Assembly (NCBI RefSeq): GCF_004343585.1
Contig: NZ_SLYW01000001.1
Location: 1-64,000, forward strand
From: Neorhizobium sp. JUb45
Lineage (GTDB): Bacteria; Pseudomonadota; Alphaproteobacteria; Rhizobiales; Rhizobiaceae
Reading direction: 5' to 3'
Length of the DNA: 64,000 bases
Made by a program: the position numbers and the translations under genes. Below are positions 8,429 to 20,200 of this stretch, piece by piece; within the stretch, counting starts at the first letter, position 1; each line of letters opens with the position of its first letter. Below the pieces are notes generated by a model that worked only from the letters and a program-made list of their open reading frames with translations, was not told where the DNA came from and ran no database searches.

Positions 8429-9757
8429 GTGATCGAGCATTCCCAGACCCGACGGAAGTCGCCGCTTGCGAATTTTGCGCAGGCGGACGCCATCGTTGTT
8501 CTCGGTTTTGTCCTGTGCGTCCTTGCAACGCTGGCATTCTGGACGCAGATGCAGCCATTCCGAAGTCTTCAGGACTATAGCGCCGTTCAGGATACGACCC
8601 AATCGAACGAACTGCGCAAATACACGACACTGATCATTTCCGGCTTGTTCATGCTGTTTCTGTGGGCTGACGGAAATGGTCGCCGCATTTTCGATGTCGC
8701 ACGCTCGCCCGTCATCGTTGCCGTGTTCGGCTGGGCGCTGTTGACCTGCCTGATATCGGCCAATCCGTCACTCGCCCTGAACCGTCTGGTTCTGGCGGCA
8801 ATTGCGGTGCAGGTCGCCTATGCCGTACCGTTTCTGTTTCGTGATGCATCGCGGTTGATCGATGCGCTTGGCCTGTGCGCGACCATTCTGATCACCGCAT
8901 CCTATCTCGGCGTGCTGTTTTTACCGGATCTTGCCATTCATGCGGTTCGCGACGTGACCGAGCAGACCCTGGCCGGAAACTGGCGCGGCATTTTCGGCCA
9001 CAAGAACGATCTGTCCTCGATGGCGGCGCTGTTTGTCTTTCTCGGCATTCTCGTCGCCCGCACCAACAGCCGTGTGTGGGGCATTGCAATTGTTCTGGCA
9101 TCCGTCGTGCTTCTGATCATGTCGGAAGGAAAAACGGCCACTCTTCTGACAATCCCCGCGCTGTTTTTCGGATTGCTGATCGTCCATATGCGATCGATGG
9201 TCCTGACCACGCTGCTGGCCTGCGGCCTGATCGTGACCATCGTGTTCTTTACGCTCGGTGGGGTTCTGTCTGCCGATCTGGCGACGGTTTTTGAAGGGAT
9301 ATTGCCGGATCCGTCGTTCACCGGCCGTACGGATGCATGGAAGATCGCGCTGGAAGCGATCGGGCAGTCACCGCTGGTCGGTTACGGCTACGTGATCTTC
9401 TGGGACCTCGGCATGGCGCATAACATGGCGGTCGCAGCCTCGGTGATCGGCAATTTCGACCACGCCCATAACGCCTTTCTCGATGTGATCCTGTCCGTCG
9501 GGCTGATCGGGTTGTTTTTCGTGCTGGTCTGGACCGTCGTCTTGCCGCTGCGGCATATCCATCGCATCCGGCCCTATATTCGCAATGGCACAGAATCCGC
9601 GCTGGCTGGTTTTCTGGTCAATGTGTGGCTCTTCGGCATGATGAACGCATCGCTGGAAGCCATTCTGTTCAATCGAAGCAATCCGATCTGGTACACGGTA
9701 CTGGTTGCGATGGGCTGCCTTCATGCCTGGGCGCAGTCATTGCCGATCAAACGCTGA
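8429..9757 (+). CDS. ExoQ/Wzy-like O-antigen polymerase-ligase family protein
   Basis: A 442-residue multi-pass inner-membrane protein with about eleven hydrophobic segments. It carries the periplasmic-loop signature WRGIFGHKNDL, characteristic of rhizobial ExoQ polymerases, and a later loop with GRTDAWKIAL and HAHNAFLD typical of the Wzy_C family. It would polymerise lipid-linked repeat units in the periplasm. The start is GTG at 8429. It is paired with the Wzz-type protein upstream. No glycosyltransferases are nearby, so the repeat units must be made by genes elsewhere. Confidence 0.87.
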   Translation: MIEHSQTRRKSPLANFAQADAIVVLGFVLCVLATLAFWTQMQPFRSLQDYSAVQDTTQSNELRKYTTLIISGLFMLFLWADGNGRRIFDVARSPVIVAVFGWALLTCLISANPSLALNRLVLAAIAVQVAYAVPFLFRDASRLIDALGLCATILITASYLGVLFLPDLAIHAVRDVTEQTLAGNWRGIFGHKNDLSSMAALFVFLGILVARTNSRVWGIAIVLASVVLLIMSEGKTATLLTIPALFFGLLIVHMRSMVLTTLLACGLIVTIVFFTLGGVLSADLATVFEGILPDPSFTGRTDAWKIALEAIGQSPLVGYGYVIFWDLGMAHNMAVAASVIGNFDHAHNAFLDVILSVGLIGLFFVLVWTVVLPLRHIHRIRPYIRNGTESALAGFLVNVWLFGMMNASLEAILFNRSNPIWYTVLVAMGCLHAWAQSLPIKR

Positions 9758-9840
9758 AGGCGACCGCGCCCAAGGACCGTGTCGTCCTTGTCAGGCTCGT
9801 TTGCGCCGTTGCGTGTGGGTGTTCATCAGAAAAGTGCCCA

Positions 9841-9879
9841 TAAAAATGCCGACCCTCTCGGCGGGAGAGGGCCGGCAGT
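9841..9879 (-). terminator. Terminator of ohr
   Basis: Read on the minus strand, GCCGGCCCTCTC pairs with GAGAGGGTCGGC around a short loop and ends in a run of five T. It lies 36 bases past the ohr stop. Confidence 0.75.
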
Positions 9880-9914
9880 TTTCGCACGCCGTGTCGGCGA
9901 CGCGAAATTTCGGC

Positions 9915-10346
9915 TCAGGTGCGCACTGTAAAGCCGACGTCGACGCTGGCCTTGATGGCGTTAGAATAGGGGCAAATGTCATGCGTGACGTCGACCAGCT
10001 TCTGGGCGTCTTCTTCCGACAGACCCGGTAGATAGACGTCGAGGGCTGCGGTGATGCCGAAACCACCTTCAGAACGCGGGCCGATGCCGATAGTGGCGCC
10101 GACGGTCGAACCTTCCGGTACTTTGGTCTTCAGCTGCTGGGCACCGACGCGCAGGGCACCGAGGAAGCAGGCCGAATAACCGAGCGCAAAGAGTTTTTCC
10201 GGGTTGGCGCCATCACCGCCCGGACCACCGAGTTCCTTGGGCACAACCAGCTGCAGCGACAGGCTGCCGTCATCAAGCGCCGTCTTGCCGTCGCGGCCGC
10301 CACCGTGGGCCGTTGCGCTCGTCTTGTATTTTGCATCAACAGACAT
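9915..10346 (-). CDS. ohr: Organic hydroperoxide resistance protein Ohr
   Basis: A 143-residue OsmC/Ohr thiol peroxidase that reduces organic hydroperoxides in the cytoplasm with lipoyl-type reductants. The catalytic pair is Cys60 (GYSACFLGAL) and Cys125 (HDICPYSNA). The Arg18 and Glu50 of the Ohr active-site network are present (GGGRDG, NPEKLF), which separates it from OsmC. A strong GGAG ribosome site precedes the ATG. It diverges from ohrR, the usual rhizobial arrangement, and is expected to be induced by organic peroxides. Confidence 0.95.
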   Translation of the reverse strand: MSVDAKYKTSATAHGGGRDGKTALDDGSLSLQLVVPKELGGPGGDGANPEKLFALGYSACFLGALRVGAQQLKTKVPEGSTVGATIGIGPRSEGGFGITAALDVYLPGLSEEDAQKLVDVTHDICPYSNAIKASVDVGFTVRT

Positions 10347-10394
10347 AGGTCTTCTCCTTGGTTGGGTGAACTCGTTTTGGGTCGTTATTTATTT

Positions 10395-10475
10395 TGAGCA
10401 ATTGTGTTGTGCGCAATATGAGTTGCGAAACGACTTATGTCAATGACTTGCAATTCGATTGTGCGCGATTTATCT
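10395..10475. promoter_or_regulatory. Candidate OhrR operator region
   Basis: The AT-rich ohr/ohrR spacer holds two related imperfect repeats, AATTGTGTTGTGCGCAAT near 10398 and GCAATTCGATTGTGC near 10451. OhrR sites are AATT-rich palindromes, so these are the likely contact points, one per promoter. Confidence 0.4.
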
Positions 10476-10482
10476 TTTTGTC

Positions 10483-10941
10483 ATGAAGACGCCCGCAGAA
10501 AATGCCGCTCCGATCGGTCTGGACCAGATGCTCTGTTTTGCCGTGTACAAGGCGGAGCAGGCGTTTAATCGTGTCTATCGCCAGGCTTTGGAGCCACTGG
10601 GGCTCACCTACCCGCAGTTTCTGACGATGCGCCTGTTGTGGAACGAGGGGAGCCTGTCGGTCGGTGAGATATCCGAACGGCTGGGGCTTGATTCCGGGAC
10701 CGTAACGCCATTGCTCAAGCGGTTGACCTCGATGGGGCTGGTGAAAAAGGTCAGACGTGTGGATGACGAACGCCGTGTCGATATCTTTCTGACCGACGAG
10801 GGGCTTGCTCTGCAACAGAAGTCCGAAGCGGTCATGCGGTGCATCGCGCAGGCCGTGGCGGTGGACCGCAGCGAAGGCGCGGATATGCTGATGACGATCA
10901 ACCGCCTCACCGCCAACCTGACACATGCCGCAGAACGGTAA
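10483..10941 (+). CDS. ohrR: MarR-family organic peroxide sensor OhrR
   Basis: A 152-residue MarR repressor that senses organic peroxides by cysteine oxidation. The ATG at 10483 (MKTPAENAAP) is preferred over an upstream alternative at 10459. Cys18 in MLCFAVYKAEQ is in the position of the reactive OhrR cysteine. The winged helix follows (LSVGEISERLGLDSGTVTPLLKRLTSMGLVKK, then the RVDDERRVDIFLT wing). A second Cys in RCIAQAV near residue 119 could form the disulfide partner of the two-Cys type. It should repress ohr and itself from the shared spacer. Confidence 0.93.
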   Translation: MKTPAENAAPIGLDQMLCFAVYKAEQAFNRVYRQALEPLGLTYPQFLTMRLLWNEGSLSVGEISERLGLDSGTVTPLLKRLTSMGLVKKVRRVDDERRVDIFLTDEGLALQQKSEAVMRCIAQAVAVDRSEGADMLMTINRLTANLTHAAER

Positions 10942-11274
10942 GTTTCGGATTTTTAAGCTCGGTTGGTTTCGCCAGGTCGCAGCGCGACAAAGCAAACCCG
11001 GCGATCGTAAGCGAATTGAACCGATCGCTGGGCGTTTTCACAAGACATCGTGAAGTTTTTGTCGTCGGCACATCGGATGATTGCCCGCCTGTTGCCGTTC
11101 TTACCGTTGCGTTAAGCAATAACGGTTTTCGGCAGCATTTTTCCCGGCGAAATTAACTGTCTTTAAATAAACAGATGCACCCGCATAACCGAGTATATCC
11201 CAAAGGTTAACGAAATATTGCGTTTCTGACGGCATTGGCGCTCCTTGTCCCAAATTCATTCTGGGGGTTCATCC
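10942..11274. other. Leader region of the giant adhesin gene
   Basis: No gene seen in 333 bases. It contains an inverted repeat ACCGTT-12-AACGGT at 11103-11126 followed by T residues, which could end ohrR transcription or bind a regulator. The stretch turns AT-rich toward the adhesin start. GGGGG about nine bases before 11275 serves as ribosome site. Confidence 0.5.
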
Positions 11275-14200
11275 ATGTCCATCGAAGATCTGCGCGTATC
11301 TGCCGCAACCGAAGAGACTGCTGCCGACCACTTCCGTTCCGACCTCGCCGAGGAGATTGCGCTGTCGCAAAACGATGGAAGCGAGGCGGGCCCCGGAGTG
11401 GAGCTTGCACAGGCGACCCCGACGGGTGAGCGCCTTCCGACAGTGCCCGCGGCGCCGGCGACGCAGCCGACGGGTGTCACGCCTCCCGTCACGCAGGTTA
11501 CCCCGGATGCCGCCAATATCGTGCGGCTGGCAGCAACTGTTTCCATCGACGACATCCGCATCGAGGGTGCAAATCTCGTTCTCGTCCAGGCGGATGGCAC
11601 CGAGATCGTCATCGTCAATGGCGCGACAAAGGTGCCGACCATTCTTCTGGGCGATGTCGAGCTGCCGCAGCAGACCTTCATTGCGGCGCTGGAAGGCAAC
11701 GGCATCAACGTGGCGGCCGGTCCCGACGGATCCTATTCCGCAAGTTCGGCGCCGGGCAGCTCGGGCGGCAATTTCGAGGATTCGATCAACGCAAGCCAGA
11801 ATGGTCCTATCCAGCTTGCCGATCTTCTCGGCGACACATCCTTTGATGACGCTGCTCTGGCCAACGAGAACGAGACCGGCGAGGATCAGCCGACAACATC
11901 AGGCACGACGTTCCAGCTGGGTGCCGCCGAAGCAACGACGGCCGACGGCGCATTCGAAACCGTCATTCTCCAAGGCCAGCTGAATTTCACTCAGGGTAAC
12001 CAGTTCGGTATCGTCGTCTCGGTCGCACTTGCAGACAGTGCATCGGCCTTGCCCTATGTCCTGCGGTCCGGCGGCCTGCTGGTCAGCACAACGCTGGTCA
12101 CCGGCGGCACATCGGCTGAACCGGTGGTGACACTGACCGGCACGGCGGAAAATGGCGTGACCGTGTTCACGCTGGTCGTGACGGACGTCAAGACCGGTGC
12201 ATTCACCTTCACATTGATGCAGCCGCTCGATCATTCGGGCATCGGCAATATCGGCGCCGCAGACGTGCTCAGCCTGCCGTTCACCTATTCGGTTCAGGAC
12301 AAGGACGGCCCGGCGGTTGAAGGCTCCTTCACCATAAACATCGCCGATGACGGCCCGACCGCCATCACCGGCAATGCTTCCGTCGTGCACGACGAAGCAC
12401 TGTCCGGCGGCAATGTCGACAGCGTCACCTCGACGGCATCCGTGACCGGCATCTCGCTGAACATCGACTGGGGCGCGGATTCCGCCAATGCCGGTGGCAC
12501 CAACGACCGGACGGTCACCTTCACAAATGCGAATGTCAGCGCATCCAACGCCTATGGCGCGGGGCTGACATCGCTCGGCGCAACCGTCAGCACTGCGGTC
12601 GTCAACGGCACCTTGATCGGCTATACCGGCACCACTGTTCCCGGCGCCGTAACAGACGCCAGCGTGGTTTTCCACGCCACGCTGTCCGATGCCGCCAGCG
12701 GTTCCTATTCCTTCACGGTGGTCAAGCCGCTCGACCATGCTGCCGGTAATGGCCAGAACACGTTGACGCTGACCTTCAATTACACCGCGACAGATTCCGA
12801 CGGCGATAGCGCTGGTAACAGCTTCACGGTCGGCATCGTCGATGATGCACCGATCGCCAATGTCGGTGCGGAAGCGACTGTCGAGGACGAAGCTGTCGTC
12901 GATGGAGATCCTGAAACGGAAGACGGCAATAACGAGACGGACGACAATCTTTCGGCCACATCCGGCGACTCGCTGAACATCAGCTGGGGTTCGGACAATG
13001 CCAATATCGGCGGCAGCAATGACCGCTCTGTTGCCTTTACCGATGCGACAATGACGGCTGTGGGTGCCTATGGCGCCGGCCTCACATCGCTTGGCGCTGC
13101 TGTCAGCACGATCGTGCTCACCAACGGTACACTGGTTGGGTATACCGGTGCTGCGCCATCGTCGATCGATGCCGGTAACGTCGTCTTTTATGCGACGCTG
13201 TCGGATGCCGGCAATGGCAGCTATTCCTTCACACTGGTCAAGCCGCTCGATCATGCGGCCGGTAACGGCGCGACCGGCGAAGCCTCGCTGAGCCTGACAT
13301 TTGGTTATACCGCGACGGATTCGGACGGTGACAGCGCCTCCAGCAGCTTTACCGTGCGTGTTGCGGACGACACGCTGACATTTTTCGATCCACAGGAAGG
13401 CGTGACGATCTCGGAAGACAAGCTTACGGGCGATGTCGATGAGGGCGAACCGACGAACGAAAACCCTGAAGAGGGCGGTCCGAGCGATGACGATATCATT
13501 CCGTTGCGGCTTCTGGCCGTATCCTCGGAAAATACGACCACCGGTGGCAGCCTCGGCATTCACTGGGGCGCCGACGACGGCAATGCGCAGGGCAATGCCG
13601 GCCTGAGCGAAGACGGTACGAATGATCGTGGCGTCGGTTTCACGGACGACGATCTCGATGGCCTCTATGATCAGGGTCTGACGTCCGACGGTATCGACCT
13701 TGTCTACGTGCTTTCCGACAATGGTGCGGTGCTGACCGCTCACAAGGGCAGCGCCACGGGCGAAGCCGTGTTCACCGTCAGGCTTTCCGATGAAGGCGAG
13801 AACGGTTCCTTCACGTTCGAACTGCAGGGCAATCTCGACCACACACCGCGTCTGGGTGACGATTCCTTCGGCATCCGTTTCGACTTCACCGCCCGCGATT
13901 CCGATGGGGATGTCGGCGGTTCCTCCTTCACTGTGACGGTGGTGGACGACGTCCCGGTCATCGGTACGCCGGAGACGACGGATATTGACGAGGAAGATGT
14001 TCCGGGTCTCAAAGGCAATGCCGGCGATACTTACGAGCCGAACGAAGGTGCTGGTGGCCGTATCACCGGCGCCGGTTCCGTTATCGGTTCGCTCGGCGTT
14101 TCCTGGGGCGCGGACGATAACAACACCGGTGACGCACAGCGCTCGTTGTCCTTCATCGGTTATGGTGCCCAGACCAACGGCGAGGAAGGCGAACCGGTTT

Positions 14201-17200
14201 ACAGAAGCGTTATGGTCGGTACGGCTCCGCTGACCGCCGCAGGGCAGGCGGTTTTCTATTACGCGACTGAAATCGAGGGCGTGCCGACACTGGTGGGCTT
14301 TACCGGTGCCGATCCGCTGGAAGAGAAAAGCTGGGTCTTTACGGTAACGCTCGACGATACGGTTAAAACGGGCGAATACACGTTCACCCTGCTCAAGGCG
14401 ATCGATCATGCCACAGCCGGTTCCGAGGATGATATCGAACTGAGCTTCGATTTCCGGGCAACGGATTCCGATGGTGACAGTGCCGATGGACGCTTCTCTG
14501 TAAATGTCAACGACGATGCGCCTGTTCGCGGCGAGGAAGTTCCGGGCTCCGCCAGCGATGATGGGCTGGATGGCGGACCAGAGTCGGCAGCCATCGCGGA
14601 AGGCGAGTTGAACATTCGCTGGGGTTCGGATGCCGCCGATAACGAAGACATCACGTCGGGTCCGGGCAACCGCTCCGTCGTGTTCGACGGTGCGGGAGTG
14701 ACTGTTGCCGGTGCCTATCACGGTGCGGCTTTGACCTCGCTCGGCAGAGAGGTCACGACCTCTTTCTCCGGTGCCACTCTGACCGCCTATGTTGGCAAGG
14801 GAACACCTCAGGAGGCGATCGTCTTTACGGTGACGCTCTCAGACGACGACACCGGTTCCTACAAGTTCGAACTGTTTCAGCCGCTCGACCATGACAAGGG
14901 CAATGGTGCGGATTCCTTGTCCCTGACTTTCGATTACAAGGCCACGGATTCGGATGGCGACGCCATTACCGGCCAGTTCATCGTTTCCGTCGCCGATGAT
15001 GTCGCGACGATCGGTACGCCTTACGCTGATGGCACGGTCGAAGAAGAGCAGCAGCAGGTTGCCGGAATCGGTAATGAGGACCGTGATGGCGAGGGGGATC
15101 AGGACACCCGTCGCGATGACGCGACGACCCATGTTGCGACCGGCACGCTGGCGATCTACTGGGGTGCCGACAGTGCCAATGACACGGACGGGCAGCCGGG
15201 CGATCGTTCGGTTGCGTTCACAACGGCCGGTATCGAGGCTCTGAAGGCGCAGAACCTGACATCGGACGGCAAGGCGATAAGCTACACGACCATCACCGTC
15301 GGCGGCCAGCCGACTCTGGTTGCCTATTATACCGGAACGGTCGCGCCGACTGCGCCGCCATCCAATGCAAATTCCGCGAATATCGTATTCTCGGTCACGC
15401 TGTCCGATCGCGGCGACGGTTCTTACACATTCACGCTGTTCAACACGCTTGATCATCAGGGTTCCGTGCAGGGTGAAGATAGCCTTGTGCTGAGCTTCGG
15501 GTTCACGGCAACCGATAGCGATGGTGATGTGACGGACGCAGCCAGCTTCGATGTCCGTGTTATCGATGATACGCCGATCGCGATCGGCACGATCCTCGAC
15601 CGTTATGTCGAGGAAGAAGAACTTTTCGGCGGCAACGAGGATGACGTGCCGGGCGTGATCGCGCCCGATGCTGACGGGAACTATCCTTTCGTCGGGCACC
15701 GGAACCTGACCACCGACAAGGCAGGTGGTCCGCTCAACATCGCCTGGGGCGGTGATGATGGCAATGCCAGCGTCGACGGCGGTTTCACCGGCACGCAGGT
15801 GGCCGGCGACCGGTCGGTCGTGTTCGCTACCTCGAACAGCGTTGCGGCAACGATCATCACGGCGCAGGCTGCGGGCCAATTCCTGACGGTCAAGAGCGGC
15901 AACAACACGCTCGATCTTTCGACGCTGACCTCGGCCGGTAAGGCACTGGTGTTCACGCTGTCGGATAACGGCACGACGCTGACAGCCCGTGCAGGCACTG
16001 CGAACGGTGATGTCGTGTTCACGGTCAAGCTGTCGGATACCGGTAGCGGCTCCTACAGCTTTGACCTCGATGGCGTTCTCGACCATCCCATCAAGGGATC
16101 GGGTGCGGCCAATGAGGATGTCCTGTCCTTCACCTTCAAGTTCACGGCCCGTGATGGCGACGGCGATATCGCCGTCAACGATTTTACTGTCAAAGTCATC
16201 GACGACAGCCCGGTTGCATACACCGGCACGTCCTCGATCGTTGAGGATGAGGCGGTCAACCGCGGCAATAACGAAGCTGAACCCAACCTTTCCGCCAAGG
16301 TCGAGAATGTCCTGCTCAATATCGAATGGGGTGCGGATCGGGCGGATGTCGAAACGATCACTTCCGGCCCAGGCAATCGTTCGGTCACCTTCACGACCAA
16401 GGATGTGCAGGTCTGGAATGCGACCGGTACGGCACTGACCTCGCATGGTCTGGCCGTGACGACAACGCTCGTCAATGGCGAGTTGATCGGCCATACCGGC
16501 AACAGGCCATCGGCTAACAATATCGTCTTCCGTGTGACCCTGTCGGACGATGGTGTGGGATCCTATTCCTTCACGCTGGTTCAGCCGCTCGATCATGCCG
16601 TCGGTGGCGGCGAGAACGTGCTGACATTGACCTTCGGCTATACGGCGACGGATTCCGACGGCGATACGGCGGCCAATACGTTCACCGTCAGCGTCATGGA
16701 CGACGTGCCGATCGCCGGCAATGCCGGCGATCGCTATGTCGAGGAAGAGGCACTTCGTGGCGGTAACGAGGACCTCAGCCCTGTCGGTGTCGAATGGGAC
16801 GGCGTGGTTGCCAACGGCTTCCGCCCGATTACCGACGAGGCCGGCGCATCGCTGAACATCAAATGGGGTAGCGACGACGGCAACAAGAACAGAAACGGCG
16901 GGTATAACGGCACGCAGGTTGCCGGTGACCGTTCGATCGTGTTCGAGTTCACCAGAGACATTGCAACACCGCTGCGTTCGAGCGCTGCCGCAATCACGCC
17001 GGTCGCGGCCGCGGACGTCGCCCAGTTCCTGACAGTTAAAAGCGGTGATAACGTCATCGCGCTCAAGGACCTGACATCCGGCGGCCAGAGCCTGACTTAT
17101 ACGCTGACCGATAACGGCACCAAGCTGACGGCGACGGCCGGAGGCAAGACGATCTTCATCGTGACGCTGTCGGATCTGGACAAGGGTTCCTATGCGTTCG

Positions 17201-20200
17201 AGCTGAAAGGCGTGCTCGACCACCCGGTCAAGGATTCTGGTGCGTCCAACGAGGACGTATTGAGTTTCACTTTCACCTACACGGCCCGTGACGGTGATGG
17301 CGACAAGGTCACCGGCAATTTTGCCGTCAACGTCATCGATGACAGCCCGATCCAGGCTGAAAGGCCGACGACCAACCTGACGCTGGACGAAGACGACCTG
17401 CGGCCAAATGGTAATGACACGCGGCCGGAAAACCTTAGCACCTCCGGCGATCTTAATGTCTCCTTTGGTGCAGATGGTGGCACATATAAGCTGGAAGCCG
17501 CCAATGCGATCTGGAGCAAAGCTGACAGCACGCTCACGGATGAAGGCGGCGCGTGGAAGATCACCGTTGCTGCTGACGGCCGGTATACGTTCACGCTGCT
17601 GGAAAACACGTTCCACGGTCCGGGCGACAATGGCGAAAACACGCTGAATATCGGCGTCAAATTCACGGCGACGGACGGCGACGGCGATACCGTTACCGGC
17701 CAGTTCAACGTTCGCATCATCGATGACGTCCCGGTAGCATCCGGCCAGAGCATTAGCCAGTCAATGAACGAGGCTGGTCTCAGCGATGCCGATGCCGCCT
17801 TCCCGACGGCGGTGGGCAACCTGGCAAACCTGGTGAAGTTCGGTGCCGACGGCCCCGGCACATATACTGTCGAGATGGACAGGTTGTCCTCGTCGCTGAC
17901 CTCGCTGACATCGAACGGCGTCGCCATCACCTACAGCGTCGTCGGCGATACGCTTTATGCTAAGGCTGGTGCGGCGGCGATCTTCACCTTCAAGGTCGAT
18001 GCCACGACTGGCGCTTACACGTTCGAGCAGCAGGGCCCGATCGACCACAATAAGACTTACACCATTGACCGCCAGCCGATTGCTGCCAATTCGATCAACG
18101 ATGCGGGTGAAAGGGTCACTGTCAACGAGGTCTCCGGACCGCGTCTCACCTATATCGGCCGCACGGACGATGGCGACGTGATCATTCGGGTCACCAATGA
18201 CGGACGCAACGCCGTCAACTGGACGCTTTACAATACAAATGGCGGCAGCGAATACGATCTGTCGATCGCCAGCGACAAATCCGTTTATATCAATGTCGGC
18301 AAGGTCGCCAATGGTATGGAATTCGATCTCCAGGGTGTCGCGAATACCCCCGCCGTCAAGATCGAAAACAAGCCACCTTTCTCTTCGGTTGGCGGGACCA
18401 CACTGACGCTGGACCTTTCCACTGCGGTGACCGTTTCCGATGGCGACGGCGACACCGTCGCGCTGTCCGGCAAGCTCAACATCACCGTGACCGACACGGC
18501 GTCGTCTCTGGCACCGGTGAATTCCACCGTGTTCGAGGATGGTGACAAGACGAAAACCGAAAGCCTCGGTATCGACTGGAAGAGCGATATCGGTTCGCTG
18601 AAGACGCTGACCGTCGGCGGCATGATCAATGCCAAGACGCAGGCCGGCACCGTTCTCGACAAGATCACCTCCAACGGCGCCGAGATCCGTCTGGCGATGG
18701 TCAACGGGGTGCTGACCGGCTTCACGGGAACGCAGACATATGACACGAACAGCGTGGTGGTCTTCACCGTCGCAGTCAATGTCGCGACCGGTGCCTATAC
18801 GTTCAACCTGCTTCAGCCGCTCGATCATGTTTCGCCGACCAATGGCGAGCAATATCTGGCGCTGACCTTCCAGGCGGTCGCCACGGACGCCGATGGTGAC
18901 AGGGCGACGGCAAACTTCACCGTCAAGGTCGATGCTGCGGGCGAGATCGGTTCGATCGATTATTCGAAGCTGACCACCGGCGTCATCGTCAACCTGTCTT
19001 CATCTCAGGTCGTGTTCGACGGGAAGGCCGTTGCCGGTGATACGGCGACGGATCTGGCATCGGTCACGGCAAAGGTCGTCGGTATCGATGGCATGGTGGG
19101 CGTCAATGATGCCAAGGGCGGTTCGGGCAATGATATCCTGATTGGCGGCAGCGAGGCCAATACGCTGACTGGCAATGCCGGTAACGACTATCTCGACGGC
19201 GGCCTCGGTGCCGATGTTCTCGATGGCGGCGCGGGTGATGATACGTTCATCCTGCGTGCCGACGTTACCGGTTCGGGCAAACGTTTCATCGAGATCAACG
19301 GCGTGCTGCAAGAAGTCAGCATCGAGGGTCTGGCCGGCACGTCGGACAAGGTGATCGGCGGTTCCGGCAATGATACGATCGAATTGCAACGCGGTGACAA
19401 GGCCGGTTTCGTGGCCGACTATCGCTCGGCTCCCGACTATATTTCCGGCGTCGAGAAAATCGTCGGAACGAATGGCGATGACGTCATTCTTCTGGCCGCC
19501 AACACGGTGGCTGATGGTGGCAAGATCACCATTCAGGGCGGTGCTGGCAAGGATGTCATCGGTGGTTCCGACAAGGGCGACGACCTTTATGGCGAAGACG
19601 GCGATGACTTGATCTCCGGCCTCGGCGGCGATGATTTCATCAGCGGCGGCAACGGCGCGGACACCATTTATGGTGGCGATGGCAATGACCGCATCAACGG
19701 CGACTGGGGCAAGGACAAGCTCTACGGCAATGCCGGCAATGACACGATTTATGGCGGTGGCGACGACGATTATATCGACGGTGGCGCCGGCGACGATCTG
19801 CTTTACGGCGATGATGGTGACGACACGCTGGTTGGCGGCGCGGGCAAGAACAAGATCTACGGCGGCAATGGAACCGATACCGTCGATTATTCCGGCAATG
19901 CCGAAGGGATATACGTACAGCTCGGTTCGGGTTGGGCAACGTCGCGCACGGCAGCGAATGCCGGTTATGCATCCGTATCAGCGGCTGTTGCTGCCGACAC
20001 GGTCGATAACGACAAGCTTTACAGCGTCGAGAACGTGACCGGCTCCAAATTTGCCGACATCATCAACGGCAGCGATGGCGACAATGTCATCAAGGGCGGC
20101 GAAGGCGGTGACTGGATCGAGGGTGGCGCCGGCAACGACACGCTTTACGGCGAAGACGGCAACGACACGCTGATCGGCGGTCTTGGAGACGATCGTCTCG

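Noticed and set aside
9915-10346. OsmC rather than Ohr
   Set aside because: The Arg18/Glu50/Cys60/Cys125 set and the divergent MarR gene with its LCF cysteine fit Ohr.
11899-17616. Two very long minus-strand frames (940 and 925 codons) opposite the adhesin repeats
   Set aside because: They mirror the repetitive GC-rich codons of the adhesin, show no domain signatures or ribosome sites and contain repeating shadow motifs.
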